Positions 48,884-60,900 of a DNA stretch of 64,000 nt are shown piece by piece. Numbering within the stretch: position 1 is the stretch's first letter; each line of letters begins with the position of its first letter. The notes under the pieces are model-generated. The model did not search any database. It was not told the origin of the DNA and was given only the letters and a program-made list of their open reading frames with translations. Origin of the DNA: Pyrenochaeta sp. MPI-SDFR-AT-0127 (lineage: Eukaryota > Ascomycota > Dothideomycetes > Pleosporales > Cucurbitariaceae); the NCBI GenBank assembly GCA_020747015.1, contig JAGTJM010000010.1, forward strand, positions 372,001 to 436,000. Reading direction: 5' to 3'. A program made the translations under genes and the position numbers.

Positions 48884-50430
48884 CTATTTCTTGATGAAGC
48901 CAAAGACGGCGAAGAGTCCACTCCAGCAGCCTCTCTCCTTCTTGGTTTCCGAGCTCGTCCCCTTGCCCATCAACAAAAGCTCCTTCTCCCGCTCTTCCTC
49001 AAGCTCGTTTGCTCGCTTGACCCTCTCCTTCATATCGACTTTCCGCTTGCCGTCGAAGCTTGCTTTTGCCTCTTCTCTTTCAGCCTTCCATTGCGTCAGG
49101 CTCTCCCTCTTTGGGACTGCACGCTTCTCGACGGACATGCGCTCGGGCAGGAGATTGTACTTGTCCAGGTTCTGGTTCCAATTGAGTTGGTTCATGCTGT
49201 TAGGCTTGGCTGCGTAGGCTGGTGGTGGGACCCTGAGATTATAGTTGGAGCGTGTGCGAGATTGGCCTGATGACTGTCGTCTTGGTTGGTTGGTGTGAGT
49301 AGAGTGATGGTGATGTTGCAGGTTCATAGCCGATGCGTGGGAGACACGCAGCTCTTGCGCGGCATTATGATGGGAGGCCGTAAGCGCAGCCAAAGCTGCT
49401 AATCGTGCCGTATGGATGTTAACAAGTTGCTCTTTCTGTGTCAAAGCTTGGGGTGATCGAGTCTTGGATCGCCTTTTCTTTTGCTGCAACGCGCAAACAT
49501 CCTCAACGCGAGTGGATGGCAAAGATGAAGATCGTGTGGTCGAAGTAGGTCGCGTGGTTTTTAGGATAGGCGACTGCCCTGGTGCAAGACTGTTGCTGAA
49601 GCCAGCAGAATTGGAATACAAGTGTTTGGTGGATGGATTGAAGGTGTTCGGCAGGGGTGGAACTGCGTGCAAAGTGAACGACCGGTTAGAGGACCCAGAA
49701 CGGGATCTTCGAACAGCACTGTCATGAGAAGAATGGTATGAGCTTGAGTCTGTACTAGCGCGCTCAGAAGACTCAGTATCGTGTTCATGGTGGCTGGATG
49801 TCCCTATCGAGCTTCCAACACTGGGCCGCCATTCAAGAGTCTGGGGAAGTCCACGGAGCGAGCGACTGTTGCGTAGCAGTTGCTGGTGACTGGTGTAAGA
49901 CTTAGGATAGTCTCGACTTGGCTCATTAGAATGGGATAATGATTTATTTGACGGCGAGTTTTGGCTACCAACCACGGGTATATGACCGGGAGCCTGGTGC
50001 TGAGCTTTAGCACGTACAACCGCTTGCTCGCGCTGTATTCTAGCCTTCTCTCTTCTCGCATTCCAGCCCTCTTGCTGCTGACTTCGATCTCTAGTATGGA
50101 TTGCTTGTGGCGGTAGCGACTGTCGTGACACAGATTTGTGGATCATTTGTCCAGTAGCAGCGGACTGGGTGCTGGGGCATGCTGTATCGGAACGATATTG
50201 TGGAAGACTGCGCCTCTTACTGAGATTTGGAGTCTTCCCTTCCGCACTTGGACCGCTTGTATGAAATCCGCGCCCAATTTGTCCAGTCTTCATAAGGCTG
50301 CCAAAGTCATGCGAATGGCCATCAGTGACTGGTAGCTCACTGATTGTCTGCAGTGTCCGCCGTCTTTCCTGCAACTGACGTCGCTTTTTCGAGTGCACAT
50401 CAGGATTCTTTGTGCCTTGTGGAGGGGCTT
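48884..50430 (-). CDS. Basic low-complexity protein of unknown function (5' end unresolved)
   Basis: I do not recognise this protein. A single open frame of about 515 codons ends at 48884. It is rich in Ser, Arg, Gln and His, with a basic region (REKARIQREQAVVRAKAQ), a His run (LQHHHHSTH), and a C-terminal charged helix (REEAKASFDGKRKVDMKERV then ANELEEEREKELLL) likely to form a coiled coil. It closes with GCWSGLFAVFGFIKK, a short amphipathic basic tail that could touch membrane. No ATG opens the frame before 50293. A CTTCAG acceptor at 50431 fits a spliced upstream exon, but I could not identify it. If translation began at 50293 the protein would have 469 residues. The length and even codon use argue that it is real. 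Confidence 0.6.
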
Positions 50431-53400
50431 CTGAAGGAGCATTTCAGATATGTGTCTGTCCAATGGAGGTACCAGACGTTCTGTAATGTTTATTAATCGA
50501 TCTGACAGTGCTGACAGAAGTTGACTTGTGTCAGACAGATTTTCTGGGTTTCCTTCTGGAACTTTGTGCTGGAATGATGTTCGAGAGCCCAACGCAGTGT
50601 AGCCGACCACCCAGAGGGAGATAAAACGTATCCAGTACCGTGGGTGCGATGAAGGTAAGGGAGATATCCAGCACACAACGCTGCGGGTTGCGGCATGCCT
50701 GGAATATGAACGAGCTCTTTTCTCGCGTGGCAATACGCTTTAGCGGGGTTTCTCGGAACTGAGCTGGAGGTTGTGTTACATCCTTGCATATATCGTCTGC
50801 TGCGGGCCGGGTCGCAAACCCTGAGTAGGCTGGACGTTTCGTTGGCGTTCCACAGCCTATTGAGAGACGCGTAGACGATATGCAAGGCGAGCAGCCTGCT
50901 GTAGGGTGTAGCGGTCAACGTATTCTGGAGCGCTTTCCCTCAGACCGAGAATGAATAGTGATCGAACTTGAGACATAGCGATGAACAACAGACCATGATG
51001 GGTGTCAGACACATGCAAGGAGGTAGTACTATATGTATGTGATAGAATACCAACCAACCTTTGAACAGAACGGTCATCGTTAATCTGAGCATTCCAAGGA
51101 TTGGTGAGAAGTACTCATTTGGAGAATCTGTAAAGGTAGTTCCATGCGTAGATCACTCCGGAAGAGACGTTCTTCGGCGACTGCACAGCTTGCGTGGAGA
51201 ACTGCACTATACAGGCAGCCTTCTTGCTGTACCACGGTCAAGTCCGGCTGAGATCCAGCGGAGTGGAAAAAGAAATAACAGTGGAACACTAGAGAGGCAC
51301 AACATCGTGGAAATACGAGCAAATAATAGGTCTATGCGGGCGCACCGCAAGATCGGGTTTGTGTGACATTGGGCAATTCGGGCAAAGCCGTCCAACTGGC
51401 CAATTCTAGACCAAGCGCTATTGTACTGGTCTTCATAGATCTGATGACGATGGGATGCATTTGTACTTGCGACATACCACCCTAGAATATGGAACTGATG
51501 GGTTGTCTGGGTTACTCCGTGGTTTTCACTGCAGCACTGAGTTGGCAATCTCAACCGAATGCTGAAAAACCCGGCGTCCGCACAAAGGGAGTCCGAGACA
51601 TATGCCCCTCTGCTCTTGCAAGATGAATGCATGCCAGGGTATGGAGACATCTCGGATAGGTCAGTAGAATGGGACAGCTGACAGTGGCTGTGAATACAAC
51701 ATGGTCGACAGCACTATGTGATACACAAGTCGCTGTTATCTGATAGCATCACCTCTTCCATCCGCCATAGCAACTTCTGACAGATGAGTTCCAACCTTAT
51801 GATGAGACAACACTTTATAGGGCTCTCAGTTGGTGACTTGATCTTGTGCTTCAGATTCTGCCTCCATTGTTTGTCGCGACATTTCATTCGCATTCAATTC
51901 ATGGTGGGGCGGAGAAGTATCGGCCAACTCAGTCCCTTACTCAATCAGGCAATAGTGAAGGAACCTCGTAAGATACGAACTGTTCACTTTCGAAGGGAGG
52001 GTCGTGAAATTGCAAATGGACAGATTGGCCCTTCACAAAGAGGCGGCCAGAACGGGAGGGAGAGGTAGGCGCAAGTTTCACAGAAAGTCTGTGAACAGAG
52101 TCGGAGGGTCGTGAGCTGTCTCCACTTGACCTGTGTGATGCAGGGACTGAAACCGGAGGTGCGAGGGAGGTTGTGGGGAGATACACAATGGTACTACAGC
52201 CGCGTCAGTATTGATACGTGTGACGAGGGTGCCCGGCTATATTCTTTCCTTGACCGCCGGCTATGTTGTTGCCGATGATGAAATCTAAGATGACAGACTG
52301 CTTATCTGTAGTTGTCACTGCAAGTTGAGAGGCAGTGATAGTTCCTGGTGTCTTAGCAGATCCGAATTGTTGACGACCAATTTTCGAGGGTAACAATTTG
52401 AGCTGAGGAATCTCGTACTACCCCGGAGAGGATGCTTCTTCTATTTCTTTTTCATCTTCAACTTCAACAGCCCGCTGACTGAACTTGATATCTATTAAAT
52501 GGAGGCGCTGATGCTAGCTGCGCAGATTGCCAGCTTCCAGTAATGGGAATTGCGATTCGTAGACATACTGTTGGTCTCGGAAACGTTTCGTGGCCAGTAC
52601 TCATGGCAGAGAAGTGAATGGTTCTAGGTCACCTTTGCCTTGAGATGTAACTGCAAAAGTCTCTTGCGGAAGTTTGCTAAGGCGTGGTAGCTTCCTTGAC
52701 GGCGATACTGTGTAATGTTGAAACGAAGGCTAATTGAATAATGCGACTTCGTCATGATCTAGCTTCTTTTTCATAAGATTGTTGAGAGAAGCAGGTTGTT
52801 CTTTCCTTATGGACACAGCTTGGCATTTTACCTTACCCGAAAGTTTGCCCTCTACTTTGGCAAGTACAGTTTATGTTGTAACTTCCATTTTTATACCAAA
52901 AAGACACTCCATAAACAATGAAAGTGTGCAACAAGGTTCAGACGGCCAGACTCTCGCATTATGTCAATATTTGCAGTTATACGAGCAGGTTCAGATGCCA
53001 TTGAAATCTGGGCATCGAGTATGGAGGAACCTTATGGAGCCCCACGATTGGCAGTCCCGCGAACGATGATCCTTTGCCGTCTTCTTGCTCAAAAGCACTT
53101 TGGCAAACGAAAAGTGTGCGACAAATTATAGTTCTTCTCATTCTGGCACTCTCTTTGACAGTATCAGTAGTTCTACATGTATGGAGCTCACTGATTGGAA
53201 AATACTCGCCCTTCATGATTGATTATACACGCGTAAAAAAACTCCTCAAGCTGAAGCTTGCCACAGTTTCTCAATGTAGGGTGTGTGTTAAGGACGCCAG
53301 ATCTTTCCTTGCTTAGTTTCTTCGTTGTATTGTATCCCGCCATCTTGTGTCGAACTAGAGTATGATGTAGGACAGGCAGTTCACCATTTAGGTATGATCG

Positions 53401-54280
53401 AGGCAGACTCGATGTGTATCCTGCAGACTAGAAACTAGACCAGCATTGGCCATATAATGCCAGGTAATATTACAGTGAGATAATCATCTTATTGAAATGG
53501 GCTGGAAGAAAAGGTCGCACCACCTAATTTTGGCCCGTCAATTCACTGGGGCTGCAAAGATAAGGTATTGTATGCTCTCTTCCTCCGAACCATGGGGGAT
53601 TCCAGAATCCGGAATCGTGGGTAATGTTTCTTGTCGCCAACCGGCGGGTAAACAGGCTATCCATGGCGGAGATCAACGGATACTGCCAGCGGCTCGCGAT
53701 GGTCGAGTCAAGCAAGATCCAAAAGGGCCGAAACCCAAAAACAACCTGTGGGAAAGCAAAAAAAGAGAAAACGCGTACGAGTGTGTGTGAACATGTGTGA
53801 TCGTTAAATTATCATTCTTTTTCTCTTTGAATAGGTTTACCCATAAGAATATCGCAGCCAAACAATGCGACAAATTAAAAACTCCTAAACGCTCAATGTC
53901 TGTCCATCTGAGGGCATTCCCAGTATCCGAGATCGCGGAACCATCGATGCCGCATCGAGCGGGGTCGTAAACTTCGTGGTACGGGATATGGGAATTCGAT
54001 CATGCACTATTCACTGTTCAGCTCAGTTATGCGTTTCAGCCAGGGGCGGGCGAGTGAAAAGCACAAGCAAAAGGCTCAAGGCAATTCGAACATGGCGGGC
54101 GTGAGTTGTACGGGGGAAGCCGACGACTTCTCTGCAATGGTATATAACGGGGTCTTTATTGGCTGTGAAATGCCAATTAGCGTCGCCCATCATACTTTTA
54201 CAGACCATCGTGGACTTCGCTCGTACAACAAGGCGTGCAATGCGGAGTGTAAGCAAGGGCGAGGGCAAGGATGGAACTTA
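50431..54280. other. 3.8-kb gene-poor stretch with coding-like fragments
   Basis: No intact gene was recognised. Minus-strand fragments look coding-like: LYSAVLHASCAVAEERLF and VRSLFILGLRESAPEYVDRY near 51.2-50.9 kb recall the middle domain of fungal transcription factors. At 52.51-52.21 kb, a frame reading VEVEDEKEIEEASSPG, a TAG stop, then YEIPQLKLLPSKIGRQQFGS and on to a second stop suggests a broken gene. Plus-strand frames near 52.8-53.3 kb have no resemblance. These may be a missing first exon of the 48.9-kb gene, orphan genes or pseudogenes. Confidence 0.35.
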
Positions 54281-54784
54281 CTACAAGCTTAGCGTGAGGT
54301 CGCCGCGAATACTCGCCTTGAGCTCAATCTCAATCTCCAGGTTGGCCTCCAGCGTCAACTTGAGACCATCCTGGTCCTTCAGGTCACTACCTGAGCCTTG
54401 CTTTGGTTCCATGCGGTACGGCTGATTGGGATCGGTTCCACGCATGGGGATCTCTCCTCTCATCGCTCGTGCATACGTGACGGGCCCATCCATGGATGTG
54501 CTATCGGGCCCAATACGTTCAAACATTCCCATCTTCTGAAGATCACCATTTGCGTCGGCTTCCTCAAGGGCCTCTAACGATGTTGTGTGCATGTATTTGC
54601 CGTCTCTTTGGGCCTTTTGGATGCGCTCGCGACGAGCACGGCGCGATGATGAACGAGAACGTGCAGATTGTAGGCCAGCTTCGCGTTTATCCTGCTTCTT
54701 CTTGTTTATGGCCTTTTCTTGCTGCATCGTGGTGCGCTCATGCGGCTCCGAGTCGGATGCATCGTTTTGATTTTTGTCCGCCAT
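54281..54784 (-). CDS. Small charged protein, tandem paralogue A (shared C-terminal motif)
   Basis: A 167-residue hydrophilic protein of unknown function with no intron. It begins MADKNQNDASDSEPHERT, is rich in Lys, Arg, Ser and Gln, and has a basic stretch SARSRSSSRRARRERIQKAQ followed by RDGKYMHTTSLEALEEAD. It ends with the alternating hydrophobic/charged motif NLEIEIELKASIRGDLTLSL at the very C-terminus. The next gene upstream on the same strand (55643-56335) starts MAD and ends with nearly the same motif, so the pair are paralogues that kept only the ends. An in-frame ATG also occurs at 54808, but the MAD start at 54784 matches the paralogue. A location cannot be inferred; the basic middle could be a nuclear localisation signal. 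Confidence 0.72.
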   Translation of the reverse strand: MADKNQNDASDSEPHERTTMQQEKAINKKKQDKREAGLQSARSRSSSRRARRERIQKAQRDGKYMHTTSLEALEEADANGDLQKMGMFERIGPDSTSMDGPVTYARAMRGEIPMRGTDPNQPYRMEPKQGSGSDLKDQDGLKLTLEANLEIEIELKASIRGDLTLSL

Positions 54785-55642
54785 GTCGTCAGGAATTCTC
54801 TGTATCATTCAAGCCCTTGGAAATGCGGTATGGCGAGACTGCAAACTATCTCTCAAGGCTCCAGGGAGAAATAAAAAAAATTGGATGATAGGAGAGGTCA
54901 ATGGTAGAGGGGAAGTCAGAGGCCTGGCCGGAGGTACATGCCAGACTAACCAGTAAGTCCAAAAACAAGATTGGAGCAACGGGTACTGGGATGCTGCAGC
55001 AGAGCAGGTGGCCGCCAGCCGAACGCTCGGCTGGCCCCACGAAGCAGGATCTCCGATGACTGACGTCAACGCCGTCCCCATTCCACATGGGTGGCGGGTG
55101 TCAGCGCCCGCATGAGGCGAGCCTGACGTGGTGGTGGACGAGGGTAGCAAGGGGCCCGCTGCAAGTAGTTCGCGGCTGACGACGACTCAGGCAAGAAAAG
55201 TTGGCAGGTAGAACCGGTTATGAGTGCATTTGGTCTATGTGCGGGGGCGCTACCGCAAGGCCATAGCTTTCTGCATGAGCTTCCCGCCACGGTTTCATGT
55301 GCATGGGATTCTGGCCAGAGTTCCCCGATACCGTATTCTGGCCGGCAAAAGCGCCAGCCCGTCACCGTTACCGTTGAATTGAGACATTCAGACAGGAGAA
55401 GCAATTAATGTTGGGTAGCATTTTCTAGCATTTCTATGCAACAATGCATGTGGTTATGATTACACTACGTGGAAAACTTTCAGAGCCAAACGCCCATCCA
55501 AATCCGGGTGGTTGGATTCACATTTCAACTTGCAAAAACATACAACAAAAAAGAAACGTGTCATGCATAAATCGTTGCGAGAACGCTCAGTTCCTATAGC
55601 TAGTTAGCAAATTGAATCAGTCGGGTGCTCGGTAGGGGTGGC
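54785..55642. other. Spacer between the tandem paralogues
   Basis: About 0.86 kb, expected to contain the promoter of paralogue A and the 3' UTR of paralogue B. No further gene is seen. Confidence 0.5.
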
Positions 55643-56335
55643 TTACAGCAATCCAAGCGTGAGATCACCATGGATCTTGGCCTTGAGCTGGATCTCAATG
55701 TCGAGGTTGAGCTCAAGTCGTAGTCTGAGCTGCTCACCTCCTCCCTTCTCTTCCTCGTCGCCGCCTCCGCCGGTCAGGCCACCAAGAGCCTTGCCAGCGG
55801 TGTTTCCGACTTGGTTGACAGCGTTGCCAGCAGTGTTCTGGACCATGTCGCCAGCTCCACCGACCAAGTCTCCTCCTGGGAGATCCTCGGTGATGCCGTC
55901 AAGGGGACCTCCTTTGCCGCCCTTCTTCTGGCGCTGGCGGTTACGGCGGCCTCCTGATGCAGAAACATCGGATCGCGCAACAGATTCCGAATCTGATTCC
56001 TGGCCTCGTCGGCCTCGGCCACGGGACTGGCGGCGCCTCGATTGCGACTTTGCCGGTTGAGGCTCCGGGTCAGACTCGTCGGCATTGCCGGTCGAGGTTT
56101 GCTTTCGCTCTGCGTCCTTTTGCTCAGCTTCTCCTTCGCCATCGCTTTCGGGGGCAGGAGTGGCTTCAGGAGTGGGCTGCTGTTGTGGCTTCTTTCCGCC
56201 CAGCTTCTTCGGCGTCTTCTTTTCGGTTTTCTTACTCGATGATTCTGCGCTGCCCTTTGCTCCCAAGGAAGCATTGGCCTCAGCCTGTCCCTCGCCAGAA
56301 ATGGACTGCTTGGTCTCCTCGACAGTATCCGCCAT
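55643..56335 (-). CDS. Small charged protein, tandem paralogue B (shared C-terminal motif)
   Basis: A 230-residue protein without introns and without a recognised function. It begins MADTVEETKQSISGEG. A Lys/Pro/Gln/Glu-rich disordered region with an Arg-rich patch (SQSRRRQSRGRGRRGQESDS) follows, then a Gly/Asn-rich segment with repeat-like spacing (DMVQNTAGNAVNQVGNTAGK, then ALGGLTGGGG). It ends with NLDIEIQLKAKIHGDLTLGL plus Leu. The C-terminal motif, with alternating hydrophobic and charged residues and an invariant GDLTL, is shared with paralogue A; it looks like two beta strands. I recall the motif at the C-terminus of other unnamed fungal proteins. The middle Gly/Asn segment resembles amphipathic or hydrophilin-like sequence. 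Confidence 0.78.
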   Translation of the reverse strand: MADTVEETKQSISGEGQAEANASLGAKGSAESSSKKTEKKTPKKLGGKKPQQQPTPEATPAPESDGEGEAEQKDAERKQTSTGNADESDPEPQPAKSQSRRRQSRGRGRRGQESDSESVARSDVSASGGRRNRQRQKKGGKGGPLDGITEDLPGGDLVGGAGDMVQNTAGNAVNQVGNTAGKALGGLTGGGGDEEEKGGGEQLRLRLELNLDIEIQLKAKIHGDLTLGLL

Positions 56336-57257
56336 GGTGTGATGTAATGATCAGTTGGGTATAGAAAAGTCGTGTATCTGGGTAGTGTCAAAAGGTAGTG
56401 GGCAGAAGGTACTTCAGGAAAACCAGAAATTACAGACGACGGAGCAAAATGTTATGAGAAAGGCGGCACAGGTCCAGGAACCGGTTTGGAGAATGAGTAG
56501 CTACTTGCAACCCCTGCTCACACGAGCCACCCCATCATGCACTCTGACGCAACAGTGGCACCCGCCTTTGGTACCCCACTAAGATGTGAGCCCCAGCCGT
56601 CTGCAAAACTTGTCCCCATCTGACTTGCGCAATCACTACGCATGGCGGGACTGGGACGCTTTCGGATCGGGCAAGTTGCCGTCCTGCCCACTTTCGATCC
56701 AAGTTGGATACCATCTCGGCTTGAGATTTCCGGCGCCCGTCATTGGACCGCTTCGCAACGCGTAGCCTGATGTCGTTGGCATTGAGCAACGCTCTAGGCC
56801 CATGCTTTGACGTCGACGTTCTGACAGGCCAGGGCTTTGATCCTTGCACCATGAGGCGAAAACTGTTCAATCGGACGGGATGGCAGAGCGGTTCCCCATC
56901 GCCGATTCAGTCGGCCCGTATAGCGGCAAAACCGCAATGGCAATGACGACCACAAAATATTAGCAGAATGCGAGCGTCAAAACGAAAGTGAGCAATGCTA
57001 GTGAGTAAGTGAGTAAGTGAGATAGTGAGTAAGTAATATGGTAAGTAAGCGCGTGTAGGTCGTTGTTAGAGACGTTGGGCTAACGACCGTTGTGCTAAGA
57101 ATGCAGCTTCCAAAGAACGGGCACACGGGCATCTCAGTTTCTCCGACGCCGGTCCGGATGCTAACAGCCTCTGACGACGATGTGACGACAGGCTCACCCA
57201 CCACAGTCGTACCGCCAAACTTGTACGACCCAGCGTTTCAGCATCGACGCCTGGGCA
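56336..57257. promoter_or_regulatory. Divergent intergenic region with GTGAGTAA repeats
   Basis: About 0.9 kb between paralogue B (-) and the DUF2470 gene (+), so both promoters are expected here. A degenerate GTGAGTAA repeat lies at 57001-57049. Short frames are not called. Confidence 0.45.
57001..57049. repeat. Degenerate GTGAGTAA tandem repeat
   Basis: Five or six imperfect 8-bp units (GTGAGTAA, GTAAGTAA and GATA-containing variants) read directly. The complement (CTCACTTA) is equally repetitive. It lies about 210 bp upstream of the DUF2470 start codon. Confidence 0.75.
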
Positions 57258-57989
57258 ATGACGACCCCAGAGGCTCAGGAAGCAGCCGCAAAGCAGCGAA
57301 TCATTAAGCACATGAATGCGGACCACCACGATTCAGTGCGTGTCCACAAACTCACCCCAAGTGCAGCCAGAGTCTAACAGTGACCTCAGATACGCCGCTA
57401 TGTCGAAGCATATGCCTCCAAGACTATTGTTCAAAGCCGTAATGCACAGATGACAGACATCGATCTCGGGCAAATGAAGTTCAGCTGCGGCAACCAACAG
57501 GCTGTTGTCGCGTTTGACCCGCCCATGAAATCTCTCCGCGAAGCACGCGAGCGCCTGGTACAGATGGACAAAGACACCTTACAAGCCCTTGGGCGAAGTG
57601 ATATATCGATCCAAGAATACATCCCCCCTACTGCTAAATTAGGCCATCTTCTGAATTTCACACAATGTCTCCTCGCCTACCTCCTCCTGCCCAGGCCAGC
57701 AAACTTCAGACCGGGATCATTGCTGTACGACACTGTACTCTTCCGATATCCTCCTTTTGCCAATTTCAATGCGCAATTCGGATGGATCGTGTTCGCGGTT
57801 ATGCTTCCCATCCATCTTTTTGAAACTCATCTGATGGTGAAGAAATTGACAAGACATGGGCGAGGCCTGGCAGATGGGGTGTGGTGGAAGTGGGTGGGTA
57901 GTACATTCGTGGAGGGTGTGACAGCGTTCTGGAGACTCGATGGGCTGATTGAGGAGAAAAGAAGAGAAAAGGATGCTAAGAAGCATTGA
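57258..57989 (+). CDS. DUF2470 domain membrane protein
   Basis: Fungal protein with an N-terminal DUF2470 domain, a fold related to the pyridoxamine-phosphate-oxidase-like haem-handling proteins, and a membrane-associated C-terminal half. Exons are 57258-57335 and 57390-57989, giving 225 residues; the splice is needed to join MNADHHDS to IRRYVEAYA. Family motifs are KQRIIKHMNADHHDS, the following segment up to MTDIDLGQMKFSC, and AFDPPMKSLREARERLVQM. Two hydrophobic segments follow: HLLNFTQCLLAYLLL and FGWIVFAVMLPIHLFETHLM. The tail is basic and charged (LIEEKRREKDAKKH), which could resemble an ER-retention type KKxx end (AKKH), though this is only suggestive. Function is unknown; the fungal version is a compact, intron-poor single-copy type gene. 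Confidence 0.87.
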
Positions 57990-60900
57990 AATAGGACACC
58001 TTCTGTGAAAAAGGTTGCGGCATTTGTCTTGCATAAGACCATCCTGCTGGCACATGTGACCCAGTGCTTGCAGTTCCAAACTGGGAGAAGTTGTGTTGAC
58101 CAACAACTACTTTAGATATGATCGGTCGATCTCGCTCCTAATCTTAGACCTAACATAGTCTCCTATTTTGCATCGTCAAAGCTAGATTAGATGCATGTCG
58201 AATCTCCCACTCATCGCTCCCAATAGCCATCGTAGCATAGAACACGCCTCTCGAGAAGAACTAGCCTCTGATGCTACCCCCCATGAGATTCTTCTTTCTA
58301 GTTTGGCTCATCAACCGCAACCTCGTTTAGATATAGCCCGTTACCCTTGCTGGCTGACGCTTCAGAAAATGTAAGAGATTTCGTGATGAAGGATTGAGCA
58401 TTGGGCCACGCGAAAGAGACGGCGTTGTCGATGGTCTTCGGGTTTCTTGGGACTTGATGGTAGATGCCGAAATGTCGACCCCCTTCGATATGCGCTACAA
58501 CAGTGTTTCACATGATTTCGAGATTTTCGAGGTCAGTACACATTAATCCATAAATGCGGCCATTGTGATGCTGCTAGACCTAACGGGAAATTCCATCTAC
58601 CCAAAGCATCCATATATACTGAAAGGAAGGTGGAGTAAGAGGTCTCGTTTTTTAGTTTTTGACAAAGGACTCCGAGTTCTTCTCATTGTGTACATCCAGA
58701 GTCCGATTGAAGCAGCAATGGAAAACTTTCTCAGGTAGCTGTGTCAGTATTAGTGGACCGATATTCTATAATTTGATCCTTACTCATGCTCGGTGTTTTT
58801 GACAACAAGACGAATATTCAAATTGAGTATAAGATTTATATTGATTAAATTTTTATTCAGGATAAGCTCGAAGAGTGTGACTACGGTTCGACCTAGTATC
58901 AATCTGCCCTGGAACATGAGCTAAAAGATCGAGGTCAGATCGTTCGCACTGTAGGTATCAGCTACTCTGACTCCCTTCTCTTAACCCTTGAACCATTTCA
59001 AAGTATACCTACTGGGTTCGAGATGTTGTAAGGGTGCTCACAACTGCGTTTCATATATTAAGGTCCTTTGTTTAACATCTTGGATCGTAGCAACACGAAG
59101 CAATTGGCACAGTTGTTTTCAATTTGCTAAGCAAAGCATCGAACATGTCCCAATCTGAGCTTAGTGGCCATCAAGGATCGCCTAGAAACATCTTACATGA
59201 AATGAAATTCTGGTGATTGATCGTTCTATTATATCCAAAAGCCAACAGGTCCACAACGTAGGAGGTGGCCTTATCACTTTTGCATTGCACTTCACTACTA
59301 CATCTGTGAGCTGTGTCGTTTCACTTGTGAACGAGGAAGCATTGGCAGCGGTCGTTTATGCTAAGATAGTCTGGGCTGGTGGTATCGCGTCAGGTGAAGG
59401 TTGTGCGGAAATAGAAGGGAGTAAGTATAGAAGCTTTGCGCCAACACAGCAAAGGCTGTACCAGAGGGCCACTTTAGACATGTAACGAAGCTATCAGCGA
59501 TGTTCGATGAAAAGTTCCAAAATCCGATATCTGATTTAGCTGTGTCCAAGCAGTATTACATTGAACAATGTATGCAATCATGTAATGCCCTGACACATCA
59601 GAAGGAACTTGAACAAGGGTGCTGATTGAAAGTATGACGTGTGATCGGCAGGCATTCTCAGGATACTTTTGCCAGGGGTTAGAGAGAACTTAGAGGGCCT
59701 TGTCTACAACTGATGGCATACAAATCGATGATACCACTTGATTCTTTTGAAGGCATTCAATTAGGATATCGTACGATTGCTAGCAATCGATTTCGTGGAT
59801 CGACATATACTTACTTCAGTTAATATTGAAAGCAAGGATTAGGAAGCCCCACCACGTTCGCATGCTCGGGAGCGGCCCGCACGATGTTACCTCGACGGTC
59901 CGAGGTAGCACCCTTAAACCAAAAATTACAGCGTGGATCCTGGGCTTTGAACAATGTGGCTCAAGTTTCCTTGGTATTCCTGTTTTTTGATCGTAGCTTA
60001 GACCTCGCGGGACTCCTCTAGGGGTAACTAGACCGAACCCACCAGGAACCTTGATTCCTGTTGACAATATTGGACAGTCACAAATTTGTGAAAATATACC
60101 TGAATCTAGCTCAATGTGTATGCACATATTGAAAGAGGAGAAATCGATGCCATTCCCATTTAGTCCGTGGTTGGGGTTTGGCAACGTAACTCTAAAAAAT
60201 ATAGGAAGTTGATGGACCAATCGTAATGTATCTGTTTTTAATGATAGCTCTAAAGTTAACTTCCTGAAATCAACACTATTTGTGGAACTAAAGATTACTT
60301 GACAACGCCAAGGGCTGAGGTACTCTTCTTTATTAAGGAGCTGTAAACCATACCTACATATTTGGAAACCGAGGATAATGTACGATTTTCAACTCTGGTA
60401 TCGTGAAAGCAGTCCTGAAAGAAGTGTTTTCTCTGCACCTTCTTAGAGCAATCAGGAGAATGTGTGAATATCGACTGTAGTCTGCACTAATGTCCACCTT
60501 TTCCATGACTGACAATCGCTCTCTATCGCAGCTTTGGTAGTTTGTATATTTTCCACATCATATGTGCCTTGGCAAGCCTATCAACAATATTGATAGGACC
60601 TTAGGTACAAGATTGCCCTTCCACAAACATCGTATGATTACGACAGCCATGATCATGACGTTGATCAAAAGCATTCTACTCAACTTTTCACAATCACGCC
60701 CAATGGAATACGGAAGATTCAGAGCCTTGAAAATACTACTTAGGGGTTTCGTATAAGAAGAGGCCGGATGTGCAATACGTACCACAGTTGCTGCGATTGA
60801 CTAAGCACAAAGCTCATTGCAGGTCGACTACAGACCGAATGCGTTGTCATTTGGTCAGCATTGAACTGGTAAGAACCACTCAATTAAAATCAAGCTGAAC

